Source: Candidatus Collierbacteria bacterium CG_4_9_14_3_um_filter_43_16 (GTDB lineage: Bacteria; Patescibacteriota; Microgenomatia; UBA1400; MFAQ01). From it: 19,103 bases of DNA. The number at the start of each line of letters is the position of its first letter. Position 1 is the stretch's first letter. A program made the translations under genes and the position numbers. The notes under the pieces were generated by a model. That model saw only the letters and a program-made list of their open reading frames with translations, was not told the origin of the DNA and ran no database searches. The stretch lies in the NCBI GenBank assembly GCA_002789895.1, contig PFUC01000058.1, positions 1,155 through 20,257 of the forward strand. The letters are read 5' to 3'. Positions 13,462 to 19,103 of this stretch are shown one piece after another.

Positions 13462-14005
13462 CCTTCGTTATTTCAAATTGTAATTTAGCATTATAAAGAC
13501 CTGTTTTGTCTCGCAAGACTCTTTCAAAAAACACCGAACTAAAAGTAGTCGGCACCCGTTTCTCTGCACTGGCTAACGTGGTCTCCAATAGCTTTAGAGA
13601 ACGCATAGACGATATCGAAGTCGACACCGAAACCCAGCCCTTATTAGAAAAATCCACGTTCCTGAGTGCCACCCCCTCAGGCAGCAATCCTACTAACTGG
13701 TCAAGATATTCCTTATAGTGAAATTTAGCTACATTCAGCGACTCGATTTTACCCAAAATAAACTTGGACAAAACAAATCTTTTTAAAAGCTCGTTATTGT
13801 CTATCAACTCCTTGGAGACGGCCTCGGCTTCACGGTCCACCCTCACTTGATCCGCTTTAATCCAGGCAAGTTTAACCACTACAAAAATCGATACCCCCAA
13901 AAAATATAGAGTGAACGCTATGAAAGTGGTAAGTAGGGCAATATAGATCATATTCTTCCCCCTAGATTCTCGTCTCTTTTTCCCTAATAAATTAATTTTA
14001 ATCAT
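13448..14005 (-). CDS. pilN: PilN-like type IV pilus assembly protein
   Basis: 185 residues. The N-terminus reads 'M-I-K-I-N-L-L-G', the conserved PilN peptide that docks into a groove of PilM. A basic patch follows (K-K-R-R-E-S-R-G-K), then a membrane helix at about 20-46, a coiled coil (50-90), and a small domain with 'L-P-E-G-V-A-L-R-N-V' typical of the family. It lies 2 bp after pilM and overlaps pilO. No PilP or PilQ gene is nearby in the window, consistent with an envelope without an outer-membrane secretin. Confidence 0.88.
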   Translation of the reverse strand: MIKINLLGKKRRESRGKNMIYIALLTTFIAFTLYFLGVSIFVVVKLAWIKADQVRVDREAEAVSKELIDNNELLKRFVLSKFILGKIESLNVAKFHYKEYLDQLVGLLPEGVALRNVDFSNKGWVSVSTSISSMRSLKLLETTLASAEKRVPTTFSSVFFERVLRDKTGLYNAKLQFEITKDAGK

Positions 14006-14007
14006 GT

Positions 14008-15012
14008 TTATTGGGACAATCCATTGGCTATCGAAAATACCGGACCAAGGGACTTATATTTAGCTTCAACCGACATGTTGGCAAAGGTATTCCCCATAAC
14101 CACCTCCATCCCACCCAAGGCTTCAGTCAGGTAGGGGATTAGATCAATTAGATACGATCCTCCACCTGTCAAAATAAGTTTGTTAACAGTGCTATTTTGA
14201 TACTCGTCCTTATAAGCAATTAACAGCTTTCTTAATTCACCAATTATGTTGTCAATCACCGGTTTGAGTACTACCATCATTTTTCCTTCAAGCTGTTCCT
14301 TAGCAAATCCATATGTTCTCTTGTAACTTTCCGCCTGATCCGTGGGTAGACTAAACGCATCAGCAATCAATTTTGTCAGGACAGACCCACCAATTGGAAT
14401 ATAAAAGTTACTAAATATTTTGTTTTTTCCGGAAATCACGATATTTGTGCCTCTGGCACCCCAATCCAAAATGGCCGAGGGTTTTTCGTCGGTTAACATT
14501 GGACCAAAAGTTCTGTTCAAAGAGAGGGTTTCGTTTTCCAATCGTACCGGCTCTATACCGATGAGTTCCAACATTTGCACATAGGTTTCGGATATTTTAG
14601 TCGGAACCGCCACGACATAAACAGAGATCTTCTCACTCCCTTCAAACTTCTCCGGCTTTTCTAATATCGTCCAAGAAGTTTCGATCTCACTCGGAGGGAA
14701 AGGGACCGATTGATCCAGCTCCCACTTTATCGCGTTTGCCAGCTCCGGTGAGGACATTACCGGAAATTTAAGTACTCTGGAAAACACCGAGGCCTCCGAA
14801 ATTGAAGCCACCACCTTATCCGATCTTGTGCCTGATTCCTTTATCAAAGTTTTAAGCACCTCAGTAATGGATATTTTTTCGGCATTTGTCATCGCCGAAA
14901 TGGGTTTCCCAAAAGGGTTAACCCCAATTCCAATGGCCTTAACTCGATTTCCGTCGGTCTGGATTAACTTAACACTGGTTGACCCAATATCTAAACCAAA
15001 ATAGGCAGGCAT
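14008..15012 (-). CDS. pilM: PilM, actin-like type IV pilus assembly ATPase-fold protein
   Basis: 334 residues. An actin/FtsA-type nucleotide-binding fold is indicated by 'F-G-L-D-I-G-S-T-S-V-K-L-I' (phosphate 1, residues 5-17), 'I-L-D-W-G-A-R-G-T-N-I-V-I' (phosphate 2, 181-193) and 'L-T-G-G-G-S-Y-L' (adenosine, 281-288). PilM forms a cytoplasmic ring that binds the PilN N-terminal peptide. The block 'A-I-K-W-E-L-D-Q-S-V-P-F-P' is the usual PilM signature. An extended -10 box lies 6 bases before the ATG, so pilMNO may be transcribed apart from the upstream pilin genes. Confidence 0.94.
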   Translation of the reverse strand: MPAYFGLDIGSTSVKLIQTDGNRVKAIGIGVNPFGKPISAMTNAEKISITEVLKTLIKESGTRSDKVVASISEASVFSRVLKFPVMSSPELANAIKWELDQSVPFPPSEIETSWTILEKPEKFEGSEKISVYVVAVPTKISETYVQMLELIGIEPVRLENETLSLNRTFGPMLTDEKPSAILDWGARGTNIVISGKNKIFSNFYIPIGGSVLTKLIADAFSLPTDQAESYKRTYGFAKEQLEGKMMVVLKPVIDNIIGELRKLLIAYKDEYQNSTVNKLILTGGGSYLIDLIPYLTEALGGMEVVMGNTFANMSVEAKYKSLGPVFSIANGLSQ

Positions 15013-15018
15013 ATATTC

Positions 15019-15027
15019 ATGATACCA
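15019..15027 (-). promoter_or_regulatory. Extended -10 promoter of pilMNO
   Basis: Minus-strand TGG-TATCAT (5/6 -10 with TGn) ends 6 bases before the pilM ATG, in the 31-bp gap after the PilX-like gene. No good -35 is seen. The predicted transcript would start at about the ATG. Confidence 0.48.
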
Positions 15028-15043
15028 CTATCTCGTCATCACG

Positions 15044-15811
15044 CTATTGAACTAGCGATCCTCCGGAAAAAAGCACGTTGTCAAACACAGAAGGTAACTG
15101 ATCTGTTTTTGATTCAACATACTCAATTCCATACCTAACTACTTTCTGATCAGTAGCCGCCACATCGGCGATAGCCCTAAATTTACTTGTTTGGGCGGGG
15201 AATATTCCACCTATTGGTTCAATACCCAATAATGCGGAGGCCCCCAGAACGGTAATCCTTAATTTTTTCGAAACTATCGAGTCAATAGCAATTGGGGCAG
15301 GAGTCGCATAATCGTAAGTAACTCCGTCTACCGAACCCCCTGCGCCAGCCGCCGAAAAGCCATTACTGCCATTTGTATCATAGGCATAATCCACAATCTG
15401 AGTTTCTCTAATATCCGAGACAAAAATAGCCGGGGTACTACTGCCACCTGCCTTTTTCCAATAAATCTTGACACCGGTCACGCCCACCGACCCTTCCAAA
15501 TTTACTTCAAAAGTTTCACCGGCACTGATCGTCTCCGAAGAAATTCCCATCGCCCCAACATCACTCAAAGACACACTATACGTCTTCCCTTCCCCCAGGG
15601 TACCATCTGGAATAGCCTGATTCTTCGCCACTGCATTTTCCAACCCCGATTGAGCCGTTAGCTGTGCCTCTAGGTTCTCAACATTCATCTGTTGGATTCT
15701 CGTCTCTAATGTAGATCGACTAGCCACAGAAACGGCTATAGCACTCACCACCGTCATAATCAGCACCACTATAAGTGCCACTTGTCCGGTATGAACTGAT
15801 TTTTCCATCAT
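15044..15811 (-). CDS. PilX/GspK-like minor pilin
   Basis: 255 residues. After seven residues, 'H-T-G-Q-V-A-L-I-V-V-L-I-M-T-V-V' begins a hydrophobic helix (about 11-31) that resembles PilX/GspK. It lacks Glu at position +5 of the predicted mature protein, as expected for a subunit at the very tip. A helix follows ('N-V-E-N-L-E-A-Q-L-T-A-Q-S-G-L-E-N-A'), another PilX/GspK trait. The rest is a beta-rich, Gly/Ser/Thr-rich surface domain with no cysteine. It begins directly at the stop of the PilW-like gene (0-bp gap). By gene order it completes an H-I-J-K-type tip set. Its exact class is uncertain because the C-terminal domain is not recognised. Confidence 0.78.
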   Translation of the reverse strand: MMEKSVHTGQVALIVVLIMTVVSAIAVSVASRSTLETRIQQMNVENLEAQLTAQSGLENAVAKNQAIPDGTLGEGKTYSVSLSDVGAMGISSETISAGETFEVNLEGSVGVTGVKIYWKKAGGSSTPAIFVSDIRETQIVDYAYDTNGSNGFSAAGAGGSVDGVTYDYATPAPIAIDSIVSKKLRITVLGASALLGIEPIGGIFPAQTSKFRAIADVAATDQKVVRYGIEYVESKTDQLPSVFDNVLFSGGSLVQ

Positions 15812-16342
15812 TTAGTTTTGTCCGCTATTAAATAAACTAATTTCTATCGACACATCTTGGTCAACCTGGATACCCGTGCCCAAAGCATTACTCTTGGCAC
15901 TTAACGCAATTTTTATTTTATCACTACCCAGACAGTACCAAGTGAATTGTAATGACTGAACTGCAATTTGGCTCGTATTTAAATAAGTGGTTTGATTAGT
16001 TTCAGCAGAAGTCGAGGCTATTAGTTCGCTATTAAGAGAATACCTTGTTCCATGCCCATTTAGATCGTTTATCAACAAACTACTACCGGAATACCCGTTG
16101 ACACCGGCCAGCAGACAATCTGTCCTGGTCCCATCTCCCACGCCCAAAATTTGAGCGTATTTCACGTCCTTTTTAATGGCATTCAAAATAGATTGGAGAG
16201 TGCTGTTTAAGTTCGAGTTTACATCAGAAATACCGGATGATTTGAGACTTTGATAAAATACTGCCGTCCCTCCCAGTAATATAATAGACAAAAGCATGGT
16301 AGAAATTATCACTTCGATCAAAGTGAATGCCCTCATTTCCAT
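15812..16342 (-). CDS. PilW/GspJ-like minor pilin
   Basis: 176 residues. The prepilin signal is 'M-R-A-F-T-L-I-E-V-I-I-S', with Glu at +5 of the mature protein. The residue before the cleavage point is Ala rather than the usual Gly, so the peptidase would cut A/F. The helix runs from about 5 to 30. A globular domain with two cysteines (in 'T-D-C-L-L' and 'W-Y-C-L-G') probably carries one disulfide. Order and size match GspJ/PilW. It overlaps the preceding PilV-like gene by 10 bases. It would join the FimT-, PilV- and PilX-like proteins in a pilus tip or initiation complex. Confidence 0.82.
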   Translation of the reverse strand: MEMRAFTLIEVIISTMLLSIILLGGTAVFYQSLKSSGISDVNSNLNSTLQSILNAIKKDVKYAQILGVGDGTRTDCLLAGVNGYSGSSLLINDLNGHGTRYSLNSELIASTSAETNQTTYLNTSQIAVQSLQFTWYCLGSDKIKIALSAKSNALGTGIQVDQDVSIEISLFNSGQN

Positions 16343-16731
16343 TCTCTAGCTAATAACTGAGACAATTTAACGTTATAGTTTCGGTCTCCATCCTGCCACT
16401 CTGCCACAATCGATACAATGACAGAATCCGCCGCCTTATCCGCCGTCACGGTACATTTGTATATTGTCCCTACGGTACAAGGATCAATCACGGTGTTAGT
16501 GATCGAATTGTAAAAACTTTCCGGGTTCGTATCTCTGGCAATTTTATAATCCGTCAACTTTTTTTGCACGATAATTAAAGCCTCATTTTTTTGTTTTTGA
16601 AAAGTGGTCGCTCCAATAGCTCTTGTCATCAAATCTGAAACACCTACCAAAACCAAACCAACAATACCCACAGCCACCAATATCTCTATTAGCATCAAAC
16701 CTGGGTTTTTTATGAGCAATAACTTTTTCAT
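16333..16731 (-). CDS. PilV/GspI-like minor pilin
   Basis: 132 residues from ATG 16731; a GTG lies one codon upstream. The signal 'N-P-G-L-M-L-I-E-I-L-V-A-V-G-I-V' has Gly before cleavage and Glu at +5, but Leu replaces Phe at +1. A 22-residue hydrophobic helix follows, then 'L-M-T-R-A-I-G-A-T-T-F-Q-K-Q-K-N-E-A' as in GspI/PilV. Two cysteines (in 'D-P-C-T-V' and 'Y-K-C-T-V') are spaced for one disulfide. It starts 4 bp after the FimT-like gene. Confidence 0.82.
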   Translation of the reverse strand: MKKLLLIKNPGLMLIEILVAVGIVGLVLVGVSDLMTRAIGATTFQKQKNEALIIVQKKLTDYKIARDTNPESFYNSITNTVIDPCTVGTIYKCTVTADKAADSVIVSIVAEWQDGDRNYNVKLSQLLAREWK

Positions 16732-16735
16732 CACC

Positions 16736-17194
16736 TTAGTTACTCATTATATTTCCATACTGACCGACCGTGATTATTTTGGTCACCGCCGTATCATTTG
16801 AATTTTTGATAGTTATTTGCTGATCGACGCCGTTGGCCAAGTACCCGGATCCCGGCAAAAAAGAGAGATCAATCGCATTTGTAAAAACAGAAACGGAAAG
16901 AACCTCTACAACCGGAAATATGACGTTGTCAGGGTCACAACTCACTGACAATAGTAATCCTGTAAGACCAACATCACTTTTGATATTATAACCCTTAAGT
17001 GAAGTACAGCCAGCCGGATACTGCATGCTCGATGCCAAATTCCTCACGCGGTAGATTTCTGAAATCAAAGACCTGGCATCGCTATCCATCGATTGATTTT
17101 TATTAAAATTTAAATAGGCCGCCACAGATCCGCCGGCAAGAATCAATATCATTGCCGTCACTGTCATTAGCTCTATCAGAGTAAAACCTCTCAC
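16736..17194 (-). CDS. FimT/GspH-like minor pilin
   Basis: 152 residues from a GTG start at 17194 that overlaps the upstream pilin stop as GTGA. The leader is only three residues, 'M-R-G', before 'F-T-L-I-E-L-M-T-V', with Glu at +5. The helix extends to about residue 30 and continues with 'D-A-R-S-L-I-S-E-I-Y-R-V-R-N-L-A', the FimT/GspH pattern. Two cysteines probably form one disulfide. The beta-rich C-terminal half has 'S-F-L-P-G-S-G-Y'. Position first among the minor pilins matches GspH. Confidence 0.82.
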   Translation of the reverse strand: MRGFTLIELMTVTAMILILAGGSVAAYLNFNKNQSMDSDARSLISEIYRVRNLASSMQYPAGCTSLKGYNIKSDVGLTGLLLSVSCDPDNVIFPVVEVLSVSVFTNAIDLSFLPGSGYLANGVDQQITIKNSNDTAVTKIITVGQYGNIMSN

Positions 17195-17559
17195 GGATTT
17201 GTCACCTGATAACTTCCATCCTCAAAACAAGGAGCCGATAAGATATACGCCGTCGCAGAAGTCCATGAATATGTATAATCGGACCCTGCAGAACAACCTT
17301 TCGGGTCAGTTGGCGTCTTGGCCAGTAAAACAACTCCCACACTGCAAGTTACATTACTACTAATATCAACCGGATACGAGCCAGTAAGTGATCTGCACAT
17401 CTCCAGAGCCTGGCGGACAGACTCCAAATCAGCCTTTCTTCTTGCATCCCTAGATCTGGATGTAATCGTCGTAAAAGAAACCACTCCGGCTGCAAAAATC
17501 ACCCCAACAATAGTAATCACCACCAACAGCTCCACAAATGTAAAACCGTTTTTCTTCAT
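17191..17559 (-). CDS. Type IV major-type prepilin (fourth of four)
   Basis: 122 residues. A five-residue leader ends at Gly, cleaved before 'F-T-F-V-E-L-L-V-V' with Glu at +5. The helix is followed by 'S-R-D-A-R-R-K-A-D-L-E-S-V-R-Q-A-L', the [S/A/G]RDxxRK motif shared with the three preceding pilins. Four cysteines lie in the globular part. The start overlaps the previous stop as ATGA and the end overlaps the next start as GTGA. Whether this is a main fibre subunit or a minor one cannot be told from sequence. Confidence 0.88.
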   Translation of the reverse strand: MKKNGFTFVELLVVITIVGVIFAAGVVSFTTITSRSRDARRKADLESVRQALEMCRSLTGSYPVDISSNVTCSVGVVLLAKTPTDPKGCSAGSDYTYSWTSATAYILSAPCFEDGSYQVTNP

Positions 17560-18020
17560 TGCAGATTTCCTACACAGTAATTTGGGCCGTTAACAATCCA
17601 TGTTCCTGTAGCACAGGTTGTAGCGTTGGAGTTGCCGGCTGTCGTTTTTTCCATAATGGCACAGATACAATAGGTTGTTGTGCTAGTACAATTTTGAACA
17701 TAGGTCTTAGTAGGACTCATTGGGTCTTCAGGCCAGTTACTTTTTAGATAAGTAGCGGCTGTGTTACAAGTAGTGGGATAGACAAAGGAATTGGCGGAAT
17801 AATACTCTTCCAAAGCGTTCTGCATGGCCACCAAATCCTGTTTGCGCCTGGCGTCCCTACCGCTACTTTGAGCCGAAGAATAGGCGACGGTACCCAGAGC
17901 TACTAAAATACCAATAATACCAATTACTACTAACAGCTCAAGCAAAGTAAAACCGCCCCCGTCATTGCGAGTCTTGTAATCAAGCCGAAGCAATCTCGTT
18001 ATTATTTTTTTCATTTTCAT
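17556..18020 (-). CDS. Type IV major-type prepilin with repeat-derived long leader (third of four)
   Basis: 154 residues. The leader is 23 residues long, ending 'D-G-G-G' before 'F-T-L-L-E-L-L-V-V' with Glu at +5. The other pilins here have leaders of 3-9 residues. Leader residues about 8-20 are encoded by a dispersed palindromic repeat (17956-17998) read through in frame. The helix is followed by 'G-R-D-A-R-R-K-Q-D-L'. The globular part has six cysteines. The ATG at 18020 overlaps the upstream stop as ATGA. A TTG at codon 10 is the only shorter option. If Pfam-type rules hold, a leader this long is still acceptable to prepilin peptidase. Confidence 0.9.
   Translation of the reverse strand: MKMKKIITRLLRLDYKTRNDGGGFTLLELLVVIGIIGILVALGTVAYSSAQSSGRDARRKQDLVAMQNALEEYYSANSFVYPTTCNTAATYLKSNWPEDPMSPTKTYVQNCTSTTTYCICAIMEKTTAGNSNATTCATGTWIVNGPNYCVGNLQ
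17956..17998. repeat. Dispersed palindromic repeat inside a prepilin gene
   Basis: GTCATTGCGAG at 17961-17971 and GAAGCAATCTCG at 17987-17998 form outer ends that pair through ATTGC/GCAAT, with CTTG/CAAG (17973-17976/17981-17984) pairing around TAAT inside. The ends match the copy at 8719-8775. I recall the same ends (CGCAATGACGGGGG on the other strand) as a widely dispersed bacterial repeat. It is fully coding here. Confidence 0.78.
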
Positions 18021-18466
18021 GGTTCTGAAACAATAAATAATGATCCGTTAGTACCACAAAGGCACGTCACTCCCGCCTCAGCACAAAGAGCATCACTGGC
18101 CTTTGATGAATCTGCCAAATTTTCCAAACAAGCGGTTAGATAATAAGTTTTTAAATCGCTTGCAGGTAAATATTGATAATCGACCCAGTCACTGGTCTTG
18201 GGATCGCTAAATTCTTTCTTAATATTGCCGGCATCGACTAAAACTGTTTGCCAAGTTGCGGATGCTGGATAAGTATTACTATCATTTTTATAAAGCTCCA
18301 AAGCTGTTTGTAGCTGTTTAATATCATTTTTCCTCTGTACGTCTCTCGCTCGGACTCTGGACTGATTAAAGTTAAAAATTGCCAATCCAGTAAGCACCGC
18401 CATGATCCCCATTACCACCAAAAGTTCTATCAGTGTAAAACCACCATATCCCTTTCTTTTTATCAT
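18017..18466 (-). CDS. Type IV major-type prepilin (second of four)
   Basis: 149 residues. A nine-residue basic leader ends in Gly-Gly before 'F-T-L-I-E-L-L-V-V-M-G-I' with Glu at +5. After the helix comes 'A-R-D-V-Q-R-K-N-D-I-K-Q-L-Q-T-A-L', then a globular domain with 'Y-Q-Y-L-P' and four cysteines near the end. The start overlaps the preceding pilin stop as ATGA. The protein would be inserted in the membrane, cut by prepilin peptidase (not in the window) and assembled into the fibre. Confidence 0.9.
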   Translation of the reverse strand: MIKRKGYGGFTLIELLVVMGIMAVLTGLAIFNFNQSRVRARDVQRKNDIKQLQTALELYKNDSNTYPASATWQTVLVDAGNIKKEFSDPKTSDWVDYQYLPASDLKTYYLTACLENLADSSKASDALCAEAGVTCLCGTNGSLFIVSEP

Positions 18467-18981
18467 ATACTTTTAACCAATCCCGTCTCGGTAATCTTAT
18501 AATTACATTGTACACTTCCGCAACTTATCCCCCAAGGATTTTGGTTCACACTTCCGTCACCATTTAGTAACAAATCTCGGTCTTGACTATTTTCCAACGC
18601 AGCATACAGAGAATATCCGTCAGAAGAACTTTCGTACACATACTTACGTGAGACATCGGAGTCTTTAGGAACATCTAAATAAATAATCATTGTGGAATCA
18701 ATCAAGTTGTAAAGTTTGGTTCCTGGACAAACCGTATCAACGCCCTGATCATAACAATACAACCTATCAGTATTTACATCATCCGATAGGGGATAATGTC
18801 CCACATCGGTATAAAAGGCTTCAGCCGCCTTCCCGATTTGGTTAAGGTTGCTTTTTCTTTGAGTATCCCTGGATTTTACCGTGCTCTGCATAAATGCGCC
18901 AATTCCCACCACAGATAGAATCATTATCAAAGCTATCACTATCATTATTTCCATCAACGTAAACCCCTTCATTTTCTTCAC
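18463..18981 (-). CDS. Type IV major-type prepilin (first of four)
   Basis: 172 residues from GTG 18981, giving a six-residue leader 'M-K-K-M-K-G' before 'F-T-L-M-E-I-M-I-V' with Glu at +5. An ATG at 18972 would leave only three leader residues. The -10 box ends exactly 6 bases before the GTG, as at other genes here. After the helix comes 'S-R-D-T-Q-R-K-S-N-L'. The globular domain is the largest of the four and has four cysteines (in 'Y-C-Y-D', 'V-C-P-G', 'S-C-G-S' and 'Q-C-N-Y'). As the first gene after the promoter it may be the most abundant pilin; that is inference. Confidence 0.88.
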   Translation of the reverse strand: MKKMKGFTLMEIMIVIALIMILSVVGIGAFMQSTVKSRDTQRKSNLNQIGKAAEAFYTDVGHYPLSDDVNTDRLYCYDQGVDTVCPGTKLYNLIDSTMIIYLDVPKDSDVSRKYVYESSSDGYSLYAALENSQDRDLLLNGDGSVNQNPWGISCGSVQCNYKITETGLVKSI

Positions 18982-18987
18982 AACTAC

Positions 18988-19016
18988 ATTGTGTAAGAAA
19001 ACACAACAAAAGTCAA
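18988..19016 (-). promoter_or_regulatory. Promoter of the pilin operon
   Basis: On the minus strand TTGACT (19011-19016, 5/6), a 17-bp spacer and CACAAT (18988-18993, 4/6) end 6 bases before the GTG start. The spacing is ideal and no Shine-Dalgarno site is present, which fits a leaderless message. Confidence 0.5.
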
Positions 19017-19103
19017 ACCGGCCGCCGCCAACTCCGACAACCTAGTCTCGATACTCTTTGTCAACATGCATGTGTCTTTCAACCAGACCACGGAGAAAAA
19101 CCG
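19017..19103. other. Window end with no assignable gene
   Basis: Two minus-strand frames are open at the edge, one ending at TAG 19042-19044 (last residues 'H-V-D-K-E-Y-R-D') and one at TAG 18984-18986. Either could be the 3' end of a gene further upstream. A short plus-strand ATG frame starts near 19066. The visible length is too short to choose between them. Confidence 0.25.

Noticed and set aside
3..18981. TGA recoded as glycine (SR1/Gracilibacteria code)
   Set aside because: Several genes end in TGA exactly where the family ends or where the next gene overlaps (tig and the pilin ATGA junctions).

Overview
The window looks like part of a genome from the Candidate Phyla Radiation (Patescibacteria), perhaps a Microgenomates-like lineage. 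This is inferred from gene content and style and has not been confirmed by a search. The signs are compact conserved genes, almost no Shine-Dalgarno sequences, a shortened PheT, a DUF5660-like protein beside trigger factor, and a secretin-less type IV pilus operon whose pilins carry an [S/A/G]RDxxRK motif. TGA is used as a normal stop, so the recoded SR1/Gracilibacteria code does not apply.

Layout. Positions 1-904 (+) hold the 3' end of trigger factor and a coiled-coil protein of unknown function. A lone tRNA-Val(GAC) lies on the minus strand at 926-999. Positions 1084-2193 (+) are the infC-rpmI-rplT operon, closed by a hairpin terminator. pheS-pheT follow at 2262-5270 (+). Positions 5325-6111 hold a REP-associated tyrosine (Y1/HUH) transposase gene on the minus strand. 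It has perfect palindromic repeats at both ends and two more copies inside its own coding sequence. A class A penicillin-binding protein occupies 6122-8683 (-). Positions 8795-12663 (+) run from a 31-residue membrane peptide overlapping recG through rpmF, nusB, rnc, rpsP and a KH-domain protein. Positions 12664-18981 (-) are a type IV pilus cluster read in the order four major-type prepilins, then FimT/GspH-, PilV/GspI-, PilW/GspJ- and PilX/GspK-like minor pilins, then pilM, pilN and pilO.

How the genes work together. Most of the plus-strand genes serve translation or RNA processing: initiation factor, ribosomal proteins, PheRS, RNase III, NusB and a KH protein. PBP1A builds the cell wall. 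The minus-strand cluster supplies the pilus fibre, a likely four-part tip complex and the inner-membrane PilMNO platform. The motor ATPases, PilC and prepilin peptidase are not in the window.

The main items for a second look are: (1) the self-invading RAYT/palindrome unit; (2) a second, unrelated family of dispersed palindromes, with one copy read through in frame as the leader peptide of a prepilin and another nested around a GC-rich hairpin; (3) seven genes whose -10 box lies only 6-7 bases from the start codon, suggesting leaderless mRNAs; (4) a PheT lacking the tRNA-binding OB domain and a key editing glutamate; and (5) an even number of cysteines in all eight pilin-like proteins.
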